From assembly GCF_017315705.1 (NCBI RefSeq), contig NZ_JAFLRF010000020.1:1-64000 (forward strand): a stretch of DNA of 64,000 nucleotides, written 5' to 3'. Of this stretch, positions 8,827-16,924 are shown piece after piece. The notes under the pieces were generated by a model. The model did no database searches. It was not told where the DNA came from and worked only from the letters and a program-made list of their open reading frames with translations. Every line of letters starts with the position of its first letter. Positions within the stretch are counted from its first letter, which is position 1. A program made the translations under genes and the position numbers. This stretch comes from Trinickia mobilis. Its GTDB lineage: Bacteria; Pseudomonadota; Gammaproteobacteria; Burkholderiales; Burkholderiaceae.

Positions 8827-9606
8827 TCATTGGGATGCAATGTGAGGCAATCGCGCGGACAACGGCAGCGTCAACCCGCTCGTGCCGGGCACGACGTCCG
8901 GGTCGTGTCCAGGTATCACGAAGTCGGCAATCTGCCGGATACGCCTGAGCGACGCGAGTTCCGCCGCGGTTTCGTGGACAATGCCTACCGGCGTCGCATC
9001 GACGATGTTCTCCATGCAGTTCGCACAGTCGCCGGTGATCACCACGCAGCCATCTGCGGTCTCCACGGCAACCGACTGATGCCCGGGCGTGTGCCCGGGC
9101 GTCGGCACGACCCGCACGCCACGCACAATGTCCGCGACTCCGTTGACGAACTGCCAGCGGAAATACGCAAGCGGTTCCCGGCCGAGCAGGAACTCCTGGT
9201 AATACGCGGACTGCGTCGGCAGCGGCTGTCCGGCGTATTCCCACTCCGCGTATTGCACGACGAAGCGCGCGTTGCGAAACAGCGTATTGCCGCCGGAGTG
9301 GTCGTAATGCAGATGGGTGTTGATCACGATGTCCACCTCGTCCGCACTCCAGCCCACGTACTCTTTCAACGCGCGTTCGAGACGCTCTTCGGGTGCTTGC
9401 TCGCACGGGCACACAAAGCTGCTCACCCAGCCCGGGTCGTGGATACCGGTATCGACGACGATTTTTTTGTCGGCGCCGACAATGGCTGTCGACCATACCG
9501 GCACCTTCACGGACTGGCCGAAATAACGTCCGTAGACTTGCGTGGAGCGATCGACCGTCAGCCAACCGGTCGGCATCGCCACCACCTTCAGTCGTGAAAT
9601 TGCCAC
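8827..9606 (-). CDS. Metallo-beta-lactamase-fold hydrolase, N-acyl-homoserine lactonase-like family
   Basis: 259 residues with the full metal site of the MBL superfamily: HLHYDH at 98-103, GHTPGH near 168, the bridging Asp in ITGDCANC, and a final His in PGHDPDV. Overall layout matches the AttM/AiiA-type lactonase family. In this operon, between a BKACE enzyme and a sugar-type binding protein, hydrolysis of a sugar lactone or related ester is more likely than quorum quenching, though both are possible. The start is a GTG at 9606 with AGGAG seven bases upstream. A second, more distant MBL protein of the same general type sits in the mirrored cluster at 57145-58038. Confidence 0.82.
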   Translation of the reverse strand: MAISRLKVVAMPTGWLTVDRSTQVYGRYFGQSVKVPVWSTAIVGADKKIVVDTGIHDPGWVSSFVCPCEQAPEERLERALKEYVGWSADEVDIVINTHLHYDHSGGNTLFRNARFVVQYAEWEYAGQPLPTQSAYYQEFLLGREPLAYFRWQFVNGVADIVRGVRVVPTPGHTPGHQSVAVETADGCVVITGDCANCMENIVDATPVGIVHETAAELASLRRIRQIADFVIPGHDPDVVPGTSGLTLPLSARLPHIASQ

Positions 9607-9709
9607 TGTCTTCTCCTATCGCACTTTGCGTCGCGGCAATCCGCGAGTGCAACCTTTCGAACCGGCACAGCACATCCCGTCGATGTCTCGCGACTGACAG
9701 CGATCGCGA

Positions 9710-10642
9710 TCAGAAGTTGACCTCGTTCGCACCTTTCAGACCCAGCATGGCTCTAGCCTCGGCAGGTGTCGCAATCTCAAGTGAAAGACCTTCGATCACC
9801 TGTCGAATCTTGGCGACCTGCGCGGCGCTCGACTCCGCGAGCTTGCCCGGTCCAATCCACAGCGAGTCTTCGAGTCCGACACGTACATGAGACCCTTGGG
9901 CCACGCCCGTTGCGCCGAGAGGGAGCTGATTTCGTCCCGCGCCAAGGATTGACCAGACGTAGTCCTTGCCGAACAGGCGGTCGGCCGTGCGCCGCATGTG
10001 CATCAGGTCTTCCGGGTGGCCGCCAATCCCGCCGAGCAGGCCGAAAACGCTCTGGATGAAGAAGGGCGGCTTCGCAAGCTTGCGCTCGACGAAGTGCGCA
10101 AGGTTGTAGAGATGTGAGATGTCGTAACATTCAAACTCGAATCGTGTCCCGTTCGCCGCACATGACGTCAGGATGTACTCGATATCCGCAAAGGTGTTCT
10201 TGAACACCAAATCTCGACTGTTCTCGAGATGCTGACGCTCCCAGTCATACTTGAGGTCCATGAATCGATCGAGCATCGGGTAAAGCCCGAAGTTCATCGA
10301 ACCCATATTCAGCGATGCAAGCTCCGGTTGGAAATGATGCGCGGGGCGCAGTCGCTCCGCGACGCTCATGTGCGGACTGCCGCCCGTCGTAATGTTGACG
10401 ACGGCATCGGTTCGCGCCTTGATGTTCGGCAGAAACTCGTGGAACACTGCCGGATCCTGTGTCGGGTGCCCATCATGCGCATCGCGTGCATGGAGATGCA
10501 GGATTGCCGCACCTTCCCTTGCGGCAGCGAGCGCCGCATCCTCGATTTGCTTCGGGGTGACCGGCAGAAAGGGCGACATCGACGGCGTATGGATTGCACC
10601 GGTTGGAGCACAGGTGATAATGACTTTATGTTGGGTGGCCAC
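9710..10642 (-). CDS. BKACE family beta-keto acid cleavage enzyme (formerly DUF849)
   Basis: 310 residues matching the beta-keto acid cleavage enzymes, zinc TIM barrels that react a beta-keto acid with acetyl-CoA to give acetoacetate and a new acyl-CoA. Characteristic stretches are KVIITCAPTGAIHTPSMSP, the zinc-binding AAILHLHARD, NITTGGSP, FECYDISHLYNLAHF, and GAGRNQLPLG. Family members act on 3-keto-5-aminohexanoate, dehydrocarnitine and other beta-keto acids; the exact substrate cannot be named. The start is GTG with AGGAG nine bases upstream. It lies 40 bases below the SDR gene and 104 above the MBL gene, in the middle of the ABC cluster, suggesting the imported compound is converted into a beta-keto acid. 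Confidence 0.88.
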   Translation of the reverse strand: MATQHKVIITCAPTGAIHTPSMSPFLPVTPKQIEDAALAAAREGAAILHLHARDAHDGHPTQDPAVFHEFLPNIKARTDAVVNITTGGSPHMSVAERLRPAHHFQPELASLNMGSMNFGLYPMLDRFMDLKYDWERQHLENSRDLVFKNTFADIEYILTSCAANGTRFEFECYDISHLYNLAHFVERKLAKPPFFIQSVFGLLGGIGGHPEDLMHMRRTADRLFGKDYVWSILGAGRNQLPLGATGVAQGSHVRVGLEDSLWIGPGKLAESSAAQVAKIRQVIEGLSLEIATPAEARAMLGLKGANEVNF

Positions 10643-10682
10643 GAAATGATTCTCCTGTTAGTCACTTGATTCGCAGAGCGTG

Positions 10683-11480
10683 CTACAGCACTTCGACGTT
10701 GCCGCATACCGAGATCGCCTGGCCGGAAATCCCGCTGCCCGCCGGCGAGCAGAGGAACAAGGCCGTTGCCGCGACTTCTTCCGGTGTGGTCATGCGTCGC
10801 AAGGAAATCTTTTCCAGATACTTCGCTTCCATTTCCTGGTAGCTCAGTCCCAGCTGTTCGGCGCGCGCCGCAATCACGCCCTGCATGCGGGGGCCGCGCA
10901 CGATGCCCGGCTGGATTGCGTTGACGCGAATACCGGACGGCCCCAGTTCGATCGCAAGGCTCTTGGTCAGGCCGACCAGCGCCCATTTGGTCGATGAATA
11001 GGGAGTTCGGTAGGCATAGCCGAGCCTCCCCGCAACGGATGACAGCGCAATGATGGAGCCGCCGTCAGGTGCCGCGCGCAGCAACGGCACTGCTCGACGC
11101 GCAAAATAGAATTGCGCATTGAGATTGATCGCGACGGTCTCTTCCCATTCGCCTACATCTATCTCATCGATTCCGCCTGTCGGCCCCGCAATGCCTGCGT
11201 TGTTGACGAGCACGTCAAGTCCGCCCAGCTCGCGCTCGACGTCGCGAAAAACGCGTTCCACTGCGCCCTCATCGGCGACGTCGGCAAAGGTGCCCGAAAT
11301 CGAACCGTTGGCCCCGTGTTTGGGCAACGCATCGAGCGCATCCTGGTTAGCGTCGCAAACATGCACACGTGCCTTCGCCTCGAAAAAGGCCTGTGCAATT
11401 GCCAATCCGATTCCTGAGGCGCCGCCTGTCACCAGGACACGCAACCCATTTCGTGGCTGCAGCAGCTGTAAAACAGTCAT
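10683..11480 (-). CDS. Short-chain dehydrogenase/reductase
   Basis: 265 residues with the classical SDR layout: nucleotide motif TGGASGIGLA, NNAGIAG, catalytic Ser in IALSSVAGR and the YSSTK tetrad (Tyr and Lys present). It ends GISGQAISVCGNVEVL, as in sugar or polyol dehydrogenases of the FabG-like group. As first structural gene of the minus-strand cluster it probably oxidises a hydroxyl of the imported compound or of an intermediate. The mirrored cluster also begins with an SDR (50810-51574). A GGAG sits eight bases upstream of the ATG. It starts 140 bases downstream of the GntR regulator, leaving room for a separate promoter. Confidence 0.88.
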   Translation of the reverse strand: MTVLQLLQPRNGLRVLVTGGASGIGLAIAQAFFEAKARVHVCDANQDALDALPKHGANGSISGTFADVADEGAVERVFRDVERELGGLDVLVNNAGIAGPTGGIDEIDVGEWEETVAINLNAQFYFARRAVPLLRAAPDGGSIIALSSVAGRLGYAYRTPYSSTKWALVGLTKSLAIELGPSGIRVNAIQPGIVRGPRMQGVIAARAEQLGLSYQEMEAKYLEKISLRRMTTPEEVAATALFLCSPAGSGISGQAISVCGNVEVL

Positions 11481-11620
11481 CTCCCTTTATCTCCATTTTT
11501 GGCTGCCTTTCGGCGCGCCTTCAATTCCATCCGGCAATTATAAGGATGACTAATTGCTGTGTTTGTAGCTCGAGGCAATGAAGCACGAGCATCTGCTTCT
11601 TCCTATTTCGGCTAATGGAG

Positions 11621-12340
11621 CTAGCCGCTGGCGCGTTTTGGCATTGCCGCGGATTCGACGCTCAGCCGTCCCTTCAAATCCTGCGCCGCATCGCCAATGT
11701 CTTTCGCGATGCCGGCGTGGGCGCCTGGACCATCGCGGTTCCACAGCGCATCGACGATCATCTTGTGGGCAGTCATCGAGCGGCGCATGTGCCGGACGTC
11801 CGGCGCGACCATATTCAGAAACGGGCCGATTCGCATCCAGAGGTTCTGGATGATGGCGAGCGTGACTTCGCTTGCCCCTTGGGCATAGATCGCCGTGTGA
11901 AATGCGAAATTGGTGCGTAGGTACGCCGCCGCGTCCCCTGCATTGACGTGCGCATCCATCTCGTCGTAGATCTGCTGGATCGCATTCAAATGCTCATCCG
12001 TCATCCTTGAGGCGGCGCGTTCGGCCACGCAGCCTTCGAGGGCAATCCGGACGTCGCGTAGCTCTTCGAGCATCTCGACTGTGATTGGCGGCACCATCAA
12101 GGCGCGCCCCGGACCGTCGACGAGCGCGCCTTCAGCCTGCAATCGCGTCAGTGCTCCGCGGACCGGCATCGTCGACGAGCCCACCGCCTCGGCAACGCCA
12201 CGCAGGCTCAAGGGCTGACCAGGCGGAAAGCGGCCGCTCATGATCGCTTCGCGCAACTGCTGGTACACCTTCGTCCCCAACGTTTCATGAACCACGGTCT
12301 TCATGGAGGGAACCACACGCGAGACCGAACGAGCCGCCAC
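11621..12340 (-). CDS. GntR-family transcriptional regulator (FCD type)
   Basis: 239 residues: an N-terminal winged helix (YQQLREAIMSGRFPPGQPLSLRGVAEAVGSSTMPVRGAL) and a helical FCD domain (RTNFAFHTAIYAQ, HKMIVDALWNRDGPGAHAGI). Serine, threonine and methionine in the recognition helix replace the usual basic residues, as seen in a subset of this family. The gene lies directly upstream of and in the same direction as the SDR-BKACE-lactonase-ABC cluster, so it is the likely pathway regulator. The start is a GTG with GGGAG seven bases upstream; the next ATG (12304) is preceded by a C-rich stretch and is unlikely. Confidence 0.85.
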   Translation of the reverse strand: MAARSVSRVVPSMKTVVHETLGTKVYQQLREAIMSGRFPPGQPLSLRGVAEAVGSSTMPVRGALTRLQAEGALVDGPGRALMVPPITVEMLEELRDVRIALEGCVAERAASRMTDEHLNAIQQIYDEMDAHVNAGDAAAYLRTNFAFHTAIYAQGASEVTLAIIQNLWMRIGPFLNMVAPDVRHMRRSMTAHKMIVDALWNRDGPGAHAGIAKDIGDAAQDLKGRLSVESAAMPKRASG

Positions 12341-12530
12341 GACCTACTCCCTTAATTTGAGAAGTTGTGATGTGTGATCACAGGCGAACTCAGTTTGATC
12401 TTCGGATTTCGGAAAGTCAACGCGAAAGCCGTCAGGGAAAACGCGAGCATGGGTTGCGTCGCGTCTGGCTTCAGCTTCGGTCGTGACAATATCGGCTGCC
12501 GCCCACGAAACGCTCGGGCGCGGCCGGCAG

Positions 12531-13352
12531 TCAGGTCGAGGACGCAGCGGCCGCCCTGCTGCGCAGCCAGTTCATCGCGGTGAAGAGTAACGTCGCGAAC
12601 ACGATCAGCACCGTCGCCACCGCAAGAATCGATGGATCGATCTGGTCGCGGATGCCGCTCCACATCTGACGCGGCACCGTGCGCTGCTCAGGGCCGCCGA
12701 TGAACAGGATGACGATCACCTCGTCGAACGACGTGGCGAACGCGAAAACGCTGCCCGTCGCGACAGCCGGCGCGATCAACGGCAGCGTGACGCGGCGAAA
12801 CGTCGTCCACGGTCGCGCGCCAAGGCCGGCGGCTGCGCGCAGCAGGCTCTGGTCGAACGACAGCAGCGAGGCGGTCACCGTGATCACGACGAACGGCGTG
12901 CCGAGCGCCGCATGCGCGAGCACCACGCCCAGATACGAGTCAACGAGTCCGAGGGGCGAGAAGATGAGATAGAAGCCGGCCGCAACCACGACGATGGGGA
13001 TGATCATCGGAGAAATCAGCAGCGGCATCACGATCGCGCGAAACGGGAACACCGAACGGCTCAGCCCGAGCGCAGCGAGCGTCCCAAGGCAGGTCGCTAC
13101 CAGTGTCGCGACCGCCCCGATGCCGATGCTGTTCGCGAATGCAATCTGCCAATCGTGCGAGCCGAACGCCTGCGCGTACCACCGCAGCGAAATGCCGTCC
13201 ATCGGATACGAAAAGAACGAGCCCGAGTTGAACGACAGCGGCACGATTGCGAGGATCGGTGCGACGAGAAACAGGAAGATCAACGCGCAATGCACGCGCA
13301 GTCCCGCGCCCGCGATACGCTCCGACAGCATTCGGTGACGTTGGGGTTGCAT
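12531..13352 (-). CDS. ABC transporter permease, PotC-like
   Basis: 273 residues with six predicted membrane spans and the permease EAA loop (SLLRAAAGLGARPWTTFRRVTLP), the profile of PotC-type subunits of spermidine/putrescine-class importers. It is 13 bases below the PotB-like gene and ends the transporter set binding protein, PotB, PotC, all behind the ATPase and Rieske oxygenase. GGGGAGA precedes the ATG. These importers carry polyamines, opines, aminophosphonates, betaines and aromatic-amine compounds. The neighbouring Rieske enzyme suggests an N-alkylated or quaternary amine, but this is inference. Confidence 0.88.
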   Translation of the reverse strand: MQPQRHRMLSERIAGAGLRVHCALIFLFLVAPILAIVPLSFNSGSFFSYPMDGISLRWYAQAFGSHDWQIAFANSIGIGAVATLVATCLGTLAALGLSRSVFPFRAIVMPLLISPMIIPIVVVAAGFYLIFSPLGLVDSYLGVVLAHAALGTPFVVITVTASLLSFDQSLLRAAAGLGARPWTTFRRVTLPLIAPAVATGSVFAFATSFDEVIVILFIGGPEQRTVPRQMWSGIRDQIDPSILAVATVLIVFATLLFTAMNWLRSRAAAASST

Positions 13353-13365
13353 ACCGGTCTCCCCG

Positions 13366-14643
13366 CTAGCCGAATCGCAGCCGGTCGATACCGACCAGCC
13401 GATTGAAGACGAAATAGAACACGGCCGTGAAGATCACGAGATAGCACGACAACGCGCCCGCGAGTCCCCAGTTGAGCTGCTCGTTCGTCTGCGATGCGAT
13501 CAGCTGGCTGATCATCTCGTCCCCCGCGCCGCCGAGTAGCGCAGGTGTGATGTAGTAGCCGAGCGCGAGCACGAAGACGAGAAAGCAGCCCGCGCCGACA
13601 CCCGGCAGCGTCTGCGGAATATAGACCCGGACGAACGCCGTTATCGGATGCGCGCCCAACGACTGCGCGGCGCGCACGTACATCGGCGACACGCCCTTCA
13701 TCACCGAGTAAATCGCGAGGATCATGTACGGCAGCAAGATGTGCGTCATGCCGATCAGCACGCCGGTGCGGTTAAAGATCAGCGGCACCGGTCGATGGAC
13801 GATGCCGAAGCGCATCAAGGCGGTGTTGATAACGCCGCCCGGCTGCAGCAGCACGTACCACGCGGTCGTGCGCACCAGCAGCGAAGTCCAGAACGGCACG
13901 ATCACGAACAGCATGAGCCGGTTACCCTGTTTCGGCGGCAGCGTTGCGAGCAGATACGCGACCGGGTAACCGAGCAGCAGGCACAACAGCGTGACGGCCG
14001 CGCTGATCTGGATGGTGCGCACAAAGGCGGCGCGATAGACGGCGCTGTCCGCGGGCACCGACGTCACTGAGCCGTGCGGCGAGACCTGCGCGTCGATCGC
14101 GTTGAGCAGGTAGTCGGGCGTCGGCGACGTAGCGGCGCGCTTCAGCAACCGCCATGTTTCGGTCTCGCCCCAGCGCGGGTCCATATCGATCAGCGCCGGC
14201 TTCCACGCGACGGGCGTCAGCGAGCGCGACTCGCGTGCCGTTTTCATCAACAGGCTGCGGAATTCCGGCTGATAGAAATTCATCCGGCGTGCGACGTTGC
14301 CGAGTTCGCCGGCTTCGGCCGACTGCCGCAAACCTTGCGCGAGCGCGGCAAATGCCGGCTCGCCGGGTACGCTGCTGCCATCCCACGCCCGCAGCGCCGC
14401 CGTCAGTTGCGGCATGCTGCCGCGCACTTCGGGATTCTGCACGCTGCGCGCAAGCAGGCTGGCGATTGGCGCGATGAAGGTGGCAAGCAGGAACACGAGC
14501 AGCGGCAACGCCAGCAGGAGCGCCTGCACGGCAGCCTTGCGACGCGCCCGCCGCCAGGCGTGACGATCGCCGCTGCGGTGGCTGGCGCCGATCGATGCCG
14601 TGGGTTGCACTGACGTGTTCATCGTCGCGCCCATTCGCGTCAT
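13366..14643 (-). CDS. ABC transporter permease, PotB-like, with long extracytoplasmic insertion
   Basis: 425 residues. A first hydrophobic span at about residues 41-63 is followed by roughly 140 residues without membrane segments, then five spans from about residue 210 onward with the EAA loop YVRAAQSLGAHPITAFVRVYIPQTLPG. The insertion should lie in the periplasm. Typical PotB proteins are about 280-300 residues, so this long form is unusual but known in some PotB-like proteins. Start at 14643 gives an ATGA overlap with the stop of the binding-protein gene; later in-frame ATGs at 14634 and 14622 are possible. It works with the adjacent PotC-like permease and PotA-like ATPase. Confidence 0.85.
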   Translation of the reverse strand: MTRMGATMNTSVQPTASIGASHRSGDRHAWRRARRKAAVQALLLALPLLVFLLATFIAPIASLLARSVQNPEVRGSMPQLTAALRAWDGSSVPGEPAFAALAQGLRQSAEAGELGNVARRMNFYQPEFRSLLMKTARESRSLTPVAWKPALIDMDPRWGETETWRLLKRAATSPTPDYLLNAIDAQVSPHGSVTSVPADSAVYRAAFVRTIQISAAVTLLCLLLGYPVAYLLATLPPKQGNRLMLFVIVPFWTSLLVRTTAWYVLLQPGGVINTALMRFGIVHRPVPLIFNRTGVLIGMTHILLPYMILAIYSVMKGVSPMYVRAAQSLGAHPITAFVRVYIPQTLPGVGAGCFLVFVLALGYYITPALLGGAGDEMISQLIASQTNEQLNWGLAGALSCYLVIFTAVFYFVFNRLVGIDRLRFG

Positions 14644-15701
14644 TGCGTGAGCCACACCTGGAAGCGCTTGTCGATCGCATCCGCGTTGTCGGCCCAGAAC
14701 GTCGCGTCGATCTGCAGCGGCCGCTTGAAATTGGCCGGCGCGGTCGGCAGGTCACCAAGGCGGTTCTTGTCGATCAGCGGAATCGCGTCCTTGCGCGGCG
14801 GCGCATAGGCGATGTACTTGGAGAAGTCCGCGTAGGCCTGCGGGGTCGATGCCGAGACGATGAACTTTGCCGCGTCAGCCGCATGCTTCGCGCCTGCCGG
14901 GATGCCCCACCACTCGTAGTCGTACACCTGCGCGTCCCAGACGATCTTGAACGGCTTGCCGTCCTTGTGCGCCGCATCGTCGATGCGGCCGTTATACGCC
15001 TGCGTCATCACGACCGCGCCGTCGGCGAGCAGCTGCGGCGCCTGCGCGCCGGTGTCCCACCAGACGATGCTCGACTTGATCGTGTCGAGCTTCTTGAATG
15101 CACGGTCGACGCCTGCGGGCGTGCCGAGCACCTTGTAGACGTCCTTCGGCGCGACGCCGTCGGCGATCAGCGCCCATTCCATCGCCACCTTCGGCGATTT
15201 GCGCATGCCGCGCTTGCCGGGGTATTTCTTTAGATCGAAGAAATCGTTGATGGTCGTAGGCGCGGCCTTCAGCTTCGTCGTGTCGTACGCATACACCGTC
15301 GACCACACCATCGCCGACACGGCGCACTCGCTGATCGAGCCGGGCAGAAAGTCGCTGGTATTGCCGAGCTGCTTGCGGTCGAACTTCTGCAGCAGGCCGT
15401 CGTCGCACGCCGTGATGGCGTCGTTGGTTTCGAGGTCGATCAGATCCCACGTGGGGTTCTTCGCCTGTTCCATCGCCGACAGCTTCGCGAGGCCGCCGTC
15501 GTACGATTCCGTCGAGAAACCCACGCCGGTCTTCGCGGTGAACGGCTCGAACCACGCCTTGTTGGCGGCGACCTCGTAAGCGCCGCCGAACGTGACGACC
15601 GACAGCGTGTCGGCGGCATGCACCGTCGACGACAGGAAGGAGAGGACCGTGACGGCGGTGAGAACAGCGCCGTGGCGGATACGGGAGCGGGTAGCGTGCA
15701 T
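14640..15701 (-). CDS. Periplasmic binding protein, PotD-like
   Basis: 353 residues with a clear signal peptide (hydrophobic stretch 12-24, cleavage after VHA at about 29) and a type II periplasmic binding fold typical of the PotD group: LSVVTFGGAYEVAANKAWFEPF near the mature N-terminus, TWDLIDLETNDAITACDDG, VYAYDTTKLKAAP, DFFDLKKYPGKRGM. Start at 15701 is chosen for AGGAG about nine bases upstream and the signal peptide; a longer open frame reaching 16130 would overlap the ATPase gene and is rejected. The gene starts 3 bases after the ATPase stop. Ligand likely a small cation or amine, not determinable here. Confidence 0.9.
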   Translation of the reverse strand: MHATRSRIRHGAVLTAVTVLSFLSSTVHAADTLSVVTFGGAYEVAANKAWFEPFTAKTGVGFSTESYDGGLAKLSAMEQAKNPTWDLIDLETNDAITACDDGLLQKFDRKQLGNTSDFLPGSISECAVSAMVWSTVYAYDTTKLKAAPTTINDFFDLKKYPGKRGMRKSPKVAMEWALIADGVAPKDVYKVLGTPAGVDRAFKKLDTIKSSIVWWDTGAQAPQLLADGAVVMTQAYNGRIDDAAHKDGKPFKIVWDAQVYDYEWWGIPAGAKHAADAAKFIVSASTPQAYADFSKYIAYAPPRKDAIPLIDKNRLGDLPTAPANFKRPLQIDATFWADNADAIDKRFQVWLTQ

Positions 15702-15703
15702 GT

Positions 15704-16891
15704 TTAGTTGACTCCTGCCATGAGTGGCGATGAGGACGATGAAGGCGAAAATACGGGGCTGTCGCCGGCAGTGACCGCGACACGCGACGCAACGGCGGGA
15801 AGTACCTTGCAGTCGTCGCGGCGCCACGTCACGGCTGTGGTATGGCCGAGTGCGGGCAGATCGTGATGCTGCGTGTTCGGCACCTTCACGACGACGCTCT
15901 CGCCGTGCGCCAGTTTCAGATGCACGCGATGGTGATCGCCGCAATAGACGAGCTCCTGCACAAGTGCACGGACGACATTCGATTCGCCTCCGCCGCGCAC
16001 GGCCGCAGCCGCCGCCGCGATGTGCGCGCGTTCGGGCCGCAATGCCAGCATCGCTTCGCCGCCGGTACGCAGGCCGGCGCCCGCACGGCCGCTGATGGTG
16101 GTGCCGTCGGCAAGCTGCAGCGTGGCCCACTCGGCGTCGCTCGCGACGACGCGGCCTGTCAGTCCGTTGTTTTCGCCGACGAAGTTCGCAACGAACGCAT
16201 TCGCGGCGTTCTCGTAGAGTTCGGTCGGCGTCGCGGCCTGCTGGATACGGCCGTCGGAAAACACCGCGACGCGGTCCGACATCGTCAGCGCCTCGTTCTG
16301 GTCGTGCGTCACGTAGACGATCGTCAGCGACAGCTCGCGATGCAGCCGCATGATTTCGTATTGCATGCTTTCGCGCAGGCGCTTGTCGAGCGCGCCGAGC
16401 GGCTCGTCCATCAGCACCACGCCCGGTTCGAACACAAGTGCGCGCGCCAGCGCGACGCGCTGCTGCTGGCCGCCCGAGAGCTGCGCCGGCCGCCGTTGCG
16501 CGAGGTGCGGCAGCTCGACCATCTCGAGCACCCGCGCCACGCGCGCCTTCCGTTCGCTGCGGCCGACCTTGCGTACCGACAGCGGAAACGCGACGTTCTC
16601 CGCGATCGTCATGTGCGGGAAGAGCGCGTAGTTCTGGAACACCATCCCGATATCGCGCTGATGCGGCGGCTTGTCGTCGAGCCGCTTGCCGTTCAGGCGG
16701 ATCTCGCCGCGCGTCGGCGACTCAAATCCTGCAAGCATCATCAGCGTGGTCGTCTTGCCCGAACCGGACGGACCGAGCAGCGACACGAATTCGCCGCGCG
16801 CAACGTCGAGATCGAGACCCTCGACGACGCTGTGCACGCCGTCATAAGACTTGCTGACGCCTGCAAACGAAATGAACGATTGGCTGGACAT
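15704..16891 (-). CDS. ABC transporter ATP-binding protein, PotA-like
   Basis: 395 residues. ATPase domain with Walker A GPSGSGKTTTL, Q-loop FQNYALFPHM, signature LSGGQQQRVALARAL, Walker B VVLMDEPLGAL and switch His in YVTHDQNEAL, followed by a TOBE regulatory domain (about 290-365). It drives the PotB/PotC-like permeases downstream. The Ala-rich IAAAAAAVRGGGE stretch and Ser-rich tail near the C-terminus are unusual spacers. The frame is also open from a GTG at 16903; the ATG at 16891 is preferred by alignment with the family. It lies 33 bases below the Rieske oxygenase gene, in one apparent operon. Confidence 0.9.
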   Translation of the reverse strand: MSSQSFISFAGVSKSYDGVHSVVEGLDLDVARGEFVSLLGPSGSGKTTTLMMLAGFESPTRGEIRLNGKRLDDKPPHQRDIGMVFQNYALFPHMTIAENVAFPLSVRKVGRSERKARVARVLEMVELPHLAQRRPAQLSGGQQQRVALARALVFEPGVVLMDEPLGALDKRLRESMQYEIMRLHRELSLTIVYVTHDQNEALTMSDRVAVFSDGRIQQAATPTELYENAANAFVANFVGENNGLTGRVVASDAEWATLQLADGTTISGRAGAGLRTGGEAMLALRPERAHIAAAAAAVRGGGESNVVRALVQELVYCGDHHRVHLKLAHGESVVVKVPNTQHHDLPALGHTTAVTWRRDDCKVLPAVASRVAVTAGDSPVFSPSSSSSPLMAGVN

Positions 16892-16924
16892 GGTCGTGAT
16901 CACCCGGTGCGCGGCTCTCGCGCG

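Noticed and set aside
8827-9606. Naming the MBL protein as a quorum-quenching lactonase gene (aiiA/attM)
   Set aside because: Family resemblance alone does not show this activity, and the operon context points to sugar-derived lactones.
14640-16130. Longer version of the PotD-like protein extending into the ATPase gene
   Set aside because: The extension is a different frame of the ATPase gene; the signal peptide and AGGAG place the start at 15701.
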